NCBI GenBank assembly: GCA_001584585.1
Contig: LSYV01000009.1
Location: 149,690 to 161,855 of the forward strand
DNA length: 12,166 bases
Source: Gonium pectorale
Lineage: Eukaryota; Chlorophyta; Chlorophyceae; Chlamydomonadales; Volvocaceae
Direction of reading: 5' to 3'
The notes under the pieces were generated by a model. It saw nothing but the letters and a program-made list of their open reading frames with translations, had not been told where the DNA came from and did not search any database. Position 1 is the first letter of the stretch; each line of letters starts with the position of its first letter. Positions 1 through 7,800 of this stretch are shown one piece after another. The translations under genes were made by a program, and so were the position numbers.

Positions 1-435
1 GCTGCGGCTGCCCGCCGGCGCGGGCGCGGGGCCTGCTGCGGCTGCGGTGCGCGAGGAGGCCCTCCGATGCTGCGGCTGCCTGATGGATGCACTGCCGTAC
101 CACACACTGCACCCGCTGCGCCATCAGGTGCGGGTGGTAGGGCGCGCACACGCGCCGCTGGGGTCCGTGCTGTGAGCGGGACCGTCCCATGGGTCGGCCA
201 ATGAGCAACCGGACACATGTGGTACGTTACCGTACCATATGCCGTGCATCGTGCACCGCCCAGGTAGGCCCCTACAGGGCTCGCAAACCCTACGCCGGTC
301 CCTTCCCGCCCTCCCCGATGTCGTGCCGTCCCCCGGCCGCAGGTGCTTGCTGCGGTGGTGGCGGCACTGGACGACGACCGGCGCAGCGTGCGGCAGCTGG
401 CAGTGAGGGCGCGGCGGGTGTGGGGCGACAAGTGA
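1..435 (+). CDS. MMS19: MMS19-like Fe-S assembly scaffold, C-terminal end (partial, two exons)
   Basis: This is the 3' end of a gene that starts left of the window. The coding parts are 2-127 and 343-435, joined in phase 0 across a 215-bp intron (donor GTGCGG at 128, acceptor GCAG ending at 342). The stop is TGA 433-435. The reconstructed tail contains LPYHTLHPLRHQ, then VLAAVVAALDDDRRSVRQLA and VRARRVWGDK. This is the pattern of the last HEAT repeat of MMS19: a Pro/His-rich turn, a helix, an LDD(x)(K/R)R-VR-AV-AR block, a Trp, and a stop soon after. In known MMS19 proteins this end of the scaffold helps bind CIA-complex partners and client Fe-S proteins such as XPD-type helicases and DNA polymerases, in cytosol and nucleus. 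If the intron is retained, the frame ends at TGA 173-175. The identity rests on about 70 residues, so another HEAT-repeat protein is possible but less likely. Confidence 0.78.
216..241 (+). repeat. Inverted repeat (hairpin) in the MMS19 intron
   Basis: The arms CATGTGGTACG (216-226) and CGTACCATATG (231-241) are reverse complements with one G-T mismatch, around a TTAC loop. It lies in the middle of the intron between the last two MMS19 exons. It could fold in the pre-mRNA or be the remnant of a palindromic insertion. I see no target duplication around it. Confidence 0.6.
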
Positions 436-610
436 GGCGGCGAGAGCCAGGGCGCGCGGTCCGGCTGGCTTGCCCAGCGACAAGCCGTCGCTGGGCCGAG
501 GAGGCAGGTTGACCTGAGGGACAGCGGCTGGCCTGCGTCCGTAGCTTGCACAGACAGGTGTGCTTGCAGAAGCTCTTACATTCGGGCCAAGACAGCGCGC
601 TTGCGTGTGA

Positions 611-654
611 AAGGGTACAGAGCCAGAGCGTGAAGGGTATAGAGCCAGAGCGTC
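611..654 (+). repeat. Two-copy 22-bp tandem repeat
   Basis: The unit AAGGGTACAGAGCCAGAGCG plus two bases occurs at 611-632 and again directly at 633-654, with two differences (C/T at unit position 8, G/C at the last position). It lies in the presumed MMS19 3' UTR. No function is implied; it looks like a recent local duplication. Confidence 0.85.
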
Positions 655-1037
655 GGAGTAGGGCCCGTAATTCTAAGTTTGGTGGCGGTATCATTGTACG
701 GCAGTGTTGCCGCTTCCCAAGCTCCGTAGGTATGGTGCTTGCGGCAGTCAGTTGTGGGCGGTCGGTGGGCGGTCGCGGAGGGGCTAACGGACATGGGCCA
801 GCCGTGCGGGGTTAAGGGGGCTGTCTTGGGTTGCGTTGGCTGGCTGCAAATGCCCGGTGGTTCGGCAAGGAGGGGCCTTACAATGTTATGAGTGCGGGTG
901 CGTGGCCGTGTTTGGGAGAGCTAAATGGGTCTGCCATGCAGCGGCGCGAGTGTTATCGCTGCTATCTTTGCAAGGGGCGGCCCAGACGACCATTACTGGT
1001 GTGCTTATGTGTATCCGTACAGATGTCCTTCCAGGAT

Positions 1038-1059
1038 GCATAGATTGATAATCTAATGC
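1038..1059 (+). repeat. Small inverted repeat in the AT-rich spacer segment
   Basis: GCA-TAGATT (1038-1046) and AATCTA-ATGC (1050-1059) pair around a GAT loop, with one bulged A. The core TAGATT/AATCTA is a perfect 6-bp stem. It lies between the two genes just upstream of a TATA-like stretch, so it may be part of the MMS19 3' end or a protein-binding palindrome in the SHPRH promoter. Neither use can be shown from sequence. Confidence 0.5.
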
Positions 1060-1069
1060 AATGGCTCTG

Positions 1070-1078
1070 TATTTATAT
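1070..1078 (+). promoter_or_regulatory. TATA-like element, possible SHPRH promoter
   Basis: TATTTATAT lies about 335 bp upstream of the SHPRH start codon, in the most A/T-rich part of the spacer. Its composition stands out in this GC-rich window. No initiator or transcript end can be read from sequence, so this is only a candidate. Confidence 0.2.
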
Positions 1079-1375
1079 GCAAAGGGGGAAACAACAGGCC
1101 CATGCCGTACTGGTCAGGATGCGCAACCTGCACAGGACGCGCACTGCCAGTTGACACTTACTGCCGCATCGCCTCTTGCCCCGTGCTCTTGCCCTCACGC
1201 CCCCTTCTACTAAGGCCCCTGCTTCCGTCACCCACAGCATATTTCCGTAATGTAGCCCTTGTGCACAACCTGGGCGTCGGGCGCGTGACACTGTACGGCG
1301 AAACACCTGCCCCGGAACCAAGTGCGGTCGCGGAGCGGAGCGAAACGGAAACCCTAAGCTTTGGTTGCATCCAAC

Positions 1376-1393
1376 ATGCGTTCCATGGGGTAG
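1376..1393 (+). other. Five-codon upstream ORF before the SHPRH start
   Basis: ATG CGT TCC ATG GGG TAG is a complete minimal ORF (MRSMG) in a different frame from the main gene. Its stop ends 16 bp before the SHPRH ATG at 1410. The first ATG has an A at -3, a reasonable context. If the mRNA starts upstream of 1376, scanning ribosomes would meet this ORF first and would have to reinitiate or leak past it. Confidence 0.4.
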
Positions 1394-1409
1394 TAACTTT
1401 GTATTCGAA

Positions 1410-1814
1410 ATGCCACGTACCAAGGGAGCCCCGGCGCGGCGAGCCGATGCTCGCCAGGTGCCAGGAGCGGGGCTTCCAAACGTCGGCAATGGCCAAACAG
1501 TTGATACCAATAATGCTGAAGCAAAGGAAGAAGAGCAGCTTCGGGTCCTGGTCGTGGAGCTTCAGGACTCTGAGGAGGAAGACGCGCTGCGACCAACAAA
1601 GCGCAAACGCGTGTCAAAAGTGACTAACGAAGCACAGATAGTAATCGTAAATGACGCGGAGCTGCTGGCGTTCTTGGAGCTGTCGGAGACAGCTGATGGC
1701 GCGCTGGAAGCGGTTGACGTGGCTGTGCGGGCACGCAAGGGCAGTGGTAAAGAGGAACAGCACGAGATCGTGCTCGGGATACGGACGCGCGACAGCGGCT
1801 CACTGCCCGAGGAG
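1410..1814 (+). other. SHPRH: SHPRH exon 1, N-terminus
   Basis: Residues 1-135, opening MPRTKGAPARRADARQ. The exon has a basic start, an acidic patch (ELQDSEEEDALRP), a basic cluster TKRKRV that could be a nuclear localisation signal, and then a more ordered stretch. It ends in phase 0 at donor GTGGGT (1815). The N-terminus of this family is poorly conserved, so the exon is supported by its open frame, its start context (G at -3) and its clean splice into exon 2 through a 78-bp intron, the shortest in the gene. Confidence 0.8.
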
Positions 1815-4800
1815 GTGGGTCTCTAGTTCCATTTGGGCCTCTTTGACCGAACTGGGCCGGCAACTAGCCGCACACGTCTACCTGACTTGCAGTTCGCCTT
1901 GCTGAGTCCGTCGGAGGGCGCGGCAGTGGGCCTGCTCCGGCTCCTCCAGCAGGGCATCTTGGGGTTTGCGTGCGCCACGCCCTTGGACCGCACCGGCAGT
2001 TCCGGTGGACCAATCGCGCATGTAACATATGCGTGGCTGCCGGGTGCACATGCACGGCGACGCATCATGGACCACGGTGAACGGCCGGTCGCCAGTGGTG
2101 GCTCATCTTGGCCTCCGGCGGTCTACCTCCGCTGCGACCCTGACGGGGCCGCACAGCCTCTGGCACGCCCCGTGTGCCCAGCCTCATGCGCGGCTGCTGC
2201 TATCACCGCCTCCGAGGATGGGCCCTGGCCCACGGCGGCTGCGGCAGCCAGATCGGCCTCTCCGACCCAGCCTTCCGCCTTGCGGCTTGGTGTGCGGGCC
2301 GACGCTCTGGGGCGGTTGGGTGTGAAAGACCCAGAAGACACGCAGCAGCGCTTGTGGCAGGTGGGATGTGCAGCTGAAGTGGGCCGTGGTTGTTGCAGCG
2401 GGAATCCGTGTCCTCAACGCCATATGCGAAAGCACTCTGGTGTGGCGGTAGAGTCACCGGGAGGGGCGGGGGGTGGGGGTGGGCGAGTATGCCTGCGCGC
2501 GTGCTGATCTGGGACAGTCTCAGCACTTTACAGGTATCGCCCCTCTCTAAGTAATCTGTCAGGGCGCAAAAGTACTGCAGGGTTTTCGTGGAGGTATTAG
2601 CGCTTACTTCCCTCTCCTCCCCACCGGCCAACGCCGCACGCCGCAGTCCCAACTGCTCGAGGTCCTGGCCTGGCTGCTGCCCCACACAGCTGACGGGGCG
2701 GCCGGGGAGGCGGGGGCGCCGGCGGCACCGGCAGCAGAGGCCGCGGAGAGCGGCCCGACCCAATCAGGGTTTCCGACAGGATCCATTGCGCCGCCGCGCA
2801 GCCCTACAGAGCAGCACAAGCCGCCGCCGCTGCACGCGTGGTTGTCCCCCGCCGCCGGCATCAGCACCACGCCCGCGCCGGCGGCGTCCACCGCCGCGCC
2901 GCTGTCGCCCTCCTGCAGCGATCCCCGCAGCCCTACCGCCGGCCCTCGCAGCCCCGCCGCCGCTGCCGCTGTCGCTGGCGGCGGTAGCCCTGCTGGCGCA
3001 GGGGCCCCCTCCGCCGGGACCGCGCTGGACGTGGGCTGGCTCTACCGGGCGGTTAAGCCCTCCGGCACCGAGCCGCAGTGGGACGGCAACCCGCCCGAGC
3101 TGCGGCCACAGCTGCGACCCTACCAGCGCAGGGCCGTCGCATGGATGCTGCGCAGGGAGCGGCATCAGGAGGTGGAGGAAGGGGAGGGGCAGGGGCAGGG
3201 GGCTGGGTTGCCCGCTGCTGGGGCCGCTGCCTGCGCCGCCCCCGTTGCCGGGGGCCACCCGGTACAGCGGCGGCAGCCGCCGCTACACCCGCTATGGCGC
3301 CGCCTTCTAACGCTGCCCAGCGGTAGCAGCGGCGGTGGCGAGGGCTGCGGCGGCCGGGAGCTGTACGTCAACCCGTACAGTGGCGCGCTGGCGTCGGCGG
3401 CCTTCCCGGCGCCGCCGGCGGTGCGGGGCGGCATCCTGGCGGACGAGATGGGGCTGGGCAAGACAGTGGAGCTGCTGGCGCTCATTACCGCGAACCGCTT
3501 CGATGCGGGGGCGGCGGCGGCGGCAGCGGAGGAAGAGGCCGAGGAGCGCAACGAGGGGGACGAGCCAGGCGCCGCGGCCGGGCAGGATGGGGAGGAGGGC
3601 GAGGACGAGGAGCAACCGTCAGAGGGAGGAGGCGGGCGGAAGGTAGGTGGCCCTGGCAGCCTTGGGAGGCACATATGCTGCACGTAACGGTGCGTCCCAG
3701 CTCAATACGCGGACAGCTAGCCAGGTGAGCAGTGCTCCGTGCTTGCGCCAGTCTTAAGCGAACGGACAAGCTGCAACCGCAGATTGCCTGATCGCTGTTT
3801 GTGTGGCACGCTAATTTCGACGCATGTTCGTGGTTCTTTGTGGGGAGCCGTGCCGCATTGCGTGGGTGGTCCCACCCCCCTCTCCCGTCATCGTGCAGAG
3901 GACCACGGCACCCGCCCCGCCTCCGCGGCGCCGCCGCCGCAAGCGGCCCGAGCGCGTGGACTGCCCGTGCGGGCTGGCGTGCCTGGACATGGACGACCCG
4001 GCGGTGGAGGAGTACGGCGGGCTGTGGATCCTGTGCGACGGCTGCAACGCCTGGATGCACGGCGCCTGCGTGGGCGTGCGGCGCAGCCCGCGGGGGGCCT
4101 GGGTGTGCAGCAAGTGCCTGGCGGAGCGCGCGGCGGAGACGGTGCGTGACTGGGCGTGGGATGGAGCGTGGGTGGGTGGGTGGCTGGCTGGCAGGCTCCT
4201 CGGGGGCGTCTGGGGGCGAGGATGGAAGGGAGAGGAGCGAAGCTGGGGTCGTTGGGTGGGTGTTGGCTATGTGGGCTTGTGATGGCCTCAGGGATGTCGG
4301 GGACTGTAGAGATAACGCTCGCTGGGGCCGGACAGTGGAGCCGTTGGGTGCTGGAAGGGCGGGCTGCGGGCCGCGGGCCGGCGACTCCTAAGGGACCAGA
4401 GCGGCCTACGGGGGAGGTGGGAGCGAGTGGCCCCCGGTGGAGCTCCTGGCAAGTTTTCCGAGATCGGTGGACCATTGATTGCGCTCCTGCTGAAGGGCAA
4501 GGTACCGCGGGCTTGAGAGAGCGCAGAGTGTGGGCCAGGCTGGGGCTGCCGCCATGGGGCAGTCACAGGCTCCGTGCTGAAGCCTTCACTGCCGACCCAA
4601 CCCGGTGCATCCAGCCGTCCCCATCCCTTGGGCGCGCTCCCCCAACAGGTCTCGGAGCCCTGCGGCGCCACGCTCATCGTCGTGCCGTCGGCCATCCTGC
4701 AGCAGTGGTACGACGAGATACGGCGCCACGTGCACCCGGGGGCGCTGCGGGTGGTGGTGTACGGCGGCCAGACGCAGCCCGGCACGTCGTCGGCGTCGTC

Positions 4801-7800
4801 GGGGCTCATCGCTGGCGCGCTGGCTGCGGCGGCGGCTGGAGGTGGTGGTGCCGGGCGGAGGGGGCGGAGGGCCGGCGAGGACAGCGGCGGCGACGTCGCC
4901 GAGTCGCTGGTGAGCGGCGGAGTTTCAGAAAGTGCGGTGCCTGTCTCACCCGGTCGGTCCTCGAGCTGGTGTGCCGGGCCGGTGTATCAAGCGTGGCGTC
5001 CGCGGGAGGCCCATGTACCAGCGGCATGCGTGCCTGGGGAGGCGCGCCATCGCACTAGCATCTGAGGCTTCGTCCGTCTTGGGCTATGTCCGCCTGTCGT
5101 CCACCCAGTCGACAGCTGCGGCATCGCCATGTGCATCGTGGCGATTTGCGCAGCGCTGTCCCATGCTGCATTGCTCCTCTCCCCCCGCTTTTGCAGCCCA
5201 AGTCCGCACTCACGTGCCATATGCTGCGCGCCACCTCCTCCCCGACTGCCCTCCTCCGGCCCCCGCCGCCAGGTTGTGAGCGCCCCCCAGCTGGCGGCCG
5301 CGGACGTGGTGCTCACCACCTACGACGTGCTCAAGCGGGACCTGGCCCGACAGCCCGACCCGCAGCAGCCGGGGGAGGAGCGCACGCTGCGGAGGGGCAA
5401 GCGGTGGGGACACCGGCCTGGGCGGGGAGGGGCCTTGGGGGTGAGGGGTGCTGGGCTGCGGGCGGCTCGGCATAAGGTGTTGACTCGGGGCTGCACACAC
5501 ATAGGTGGGGGCCGCATGCGTCCTGGCCAGGAGGCAAGGCCATCGCACGCCGTCGCCTGTGCAATGGCGTGGTGTGCCGGCGCTCTGCCACCAGCTGTGG
5601 CAGGAGGCAGACGGCCTCGTCGCCTAGCCTTTCTTCAGCTCGCCGCCAAACGACGCCTCCCGTGCCCCCACCCCATGCCCCCATCCCTTGCCGCCCCGGC
5701 AGCTACGCGGTGGTCCCCACCCCCCTGACGCGGCTGGTGTGGTGGCGGGTGGTGCTGGACGAGGCGCAGATGGTGGAGAGCTCCACGGCCAAGGCGGCGG
5801 AGATGGCCCTCAAGCTGGACACCGTGCATCGGTGGGTGGGCGCGTGGATGGGTGGGTGGGTGGGCGGATGGTTGTAAGGGTATTTATCACCTGTCGCCCG
5901 GTCGAGCAGTACATGGCTGCACTGTCGGCGCGCATCACCTCGCACGCATGCCAAGCTGCGGTCGGCTGCTGATCGCGGGAGCACGAGATGGGTCACCAGG
6001 AGCCACGTAACGTCCGCATACCGTAGCGCACAGGAGCGCATGTTGAAAACACTGGGCGCCGCGCAAACCGGGCGCTGGTGGTTGGGGCGAGCAGGTTTGA
6101 GGGACCTGCTGCTGCCGAGCCAGGTACAGTAACGGGCTCAGTGCAACGCGTGCGCACCATTTCAGCGCTGATGTTGGGGGTCTGCGCAGGGCTGTGCTGG
6201 GAGGTGGACTGTGCCACTGCAGTGCGTGAGCATGGCTTTCCACTCTCCCCTACAATCTGCCTTTTCGCTAGCTCCACCCTGAACCGCCATGCCTATCCCC
6301 CTCCACCCCACCCCACTCCCCTCCTCGGCCGCAGCTGGTGCGTCACGGGTACGCCCATCAGCCGCGGGCTGGAGGACCTGTTTGGCCTGATGGCGTTCCT
6401 GGGGGCGCGGCCCTGGGCGGAGAGGCGCTGGTGGCAGCGCTGCGTTCAGCGGCCGGCCGAGGCGGGGCAGCCCGCGGGGCGCGACCTGCTGCTGCGGCTG
6501 CTGCGGCCCACGTCAGACGGCGGCGCCGGCCCTGTGGGCGGGCGGGGTGGGCCCTTGGCCTTTGCCGCCGGAGGAGGGGAACGAGTGGTAGGAGGAGGGG
6601 GAGGGGGCCTGCTTTGGCGCAGCGCCAAGCGGGACGTGGAGTCGGAGCTGGGCCTGCCGCCCCAGAGCGCCGACCTGGTGCGGCTGCGGCTCAACGCAGT
6701 GGAGCTGCACTTCTACAACCGCCAGCACCAGGTGGGGTGCGGTGGGGTACGGCGGGGAGGGTGCCACGTTGGTTCCCACGGGGCGGTTGGTCGGAGAGGG
6801 CGTGTTGAAAGCCGTCGAAGGTTGCGGCCGCGCCGGGGTGTGTCACACAGCCCGAGGGAAACGGCCCTAGTGTCCCGGCAACAGCATGCTAGTGTGCCTG
6901 CGGCGGCCCGCATCTCTGCGTGACCCATTACGCTGCACAGGCTGCTGCTGTTGTGTTGGGACCAGCTCTGCGCCCCCGCAATCTGAGCCACGCATACGGC
7001 TACCAGCACCAAAGCAAAGTGTGCTGTGACCCGCTGCGGCAACCCAGCGGCGCCATGCCTGCGCCCTCACCGCCGTGTCATTCTCTCGGGCGTGCAGGAC
7101 TGCGCCGCGAAGGCCCGGGCGGTGCTTCCCGCCCGCGTGGTGTCGGCCATGGAGTCGGGCCGCCTGGCGTTGGCGGCGGAGGAGCGGGCGGAGGCGGAGG
7201 CAGCGCGAGCAGACGGCGAGACGGTGGCGCAGGCGGCGCCGGCCGCGGCAGCCGAGGCTGTGGAGGCGGCGTTAGCGACAGCTGCGGTAGCGGACATGGC
7301 GGGGGCCGCCGCGAGGGCGGGCGAAGCAAGCGGGGCCGGCTGTGCCCAGGATCCCGCTATCGGGCCGCAGGCGATGGACGTGGATGGCCGGGAAGGCGAG
7401 GCGGGCTGTGGCACAAGCTCTGGCTCCGGGGGCGGGGCAATCGCCCCGGAGCCGACGGTCGCCTCTGCGCTCGAGCAGCGGCAGCAGCGGGAGCTGGAGG
7501 AGCTCCATTTGTTGCACCGGAGGCGCTGGGAACAGGCGCAGGCGGCTGAGGCCGAGGCAGCTGCTGCAGCAGTAGCAGCAGCCGCGACGGAGGAGGAGGG
7601 CACCGAGGCGGGCGCTGGTCACCTTGAGGATGTGGACATCGGGGCGGGCGACGACGGCGGCGCAGGCGCGGGGCGAGAGGGAGAGGAGGAAGGGCTGCAC
7701 GGGGCGGGAGGCGAGGAGCTGGCCGCTGGGGGACGCGGCCGCGGCCGGCGTGGTGGCGGAGGCGGCGGAGGCCGGAAGGCTCCACCGCCGCCGCTGTCCG

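Larger units (their letters stand above)
436..1409. other. Spacer: MMS19 3' UTR plus SHPRH promoter and 5' UTR
   Basis: These 974 bases hold no ORF that looks coding on either strand. The left half should contain the MMS19 3' UTR. The usual volvocine polyadenylation signal TGTAA does not occur on the + strand between 436 and 1409, so the cleavage site cannot be placed. The stretch from about 1020 to 1090 is clearly richer in A/T than the rest and is the best promoter candidate. The frame of the SHPRH start is open back to a TAA at 1248-1250, with no ATG between that stop and 1410. Confidence 0.7.

Noticed and set aside
436..1060. A small gene between MMS19 and SHPRH
   Set aside because: Short ORFs on both strands show no domain, no codon bias and no splice pattern.
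1365..1409. Earlier start of SHPRH at a TTG codon
   Set aside because: No reason to use a non-ATG start in a nuclear gene; the first in-frame ATG is 1410.
1102..1623. A 173-codon + strand ORF overlapping SHPRH exon 1
   Set aside because: It is in a different frame from the exon that splices correctly into exon 2, and its composition is that of UTR plus a shifted coding frame. It is kept only as a possible upstream ATG.
1833..1892. The 5' part of the ORF around exon 2 as coding
   Set aside because: It lies inside the 78-bp intron 1, between donor GTGGGT and acceptor TTGCAG.
2764..3683. Antisense ORFs opposite exon 3
   Set aside because: They are shadows of a strongly supported SHPRH exon, with Gly/Arg/Pro-rich composition and no recognisable domain.
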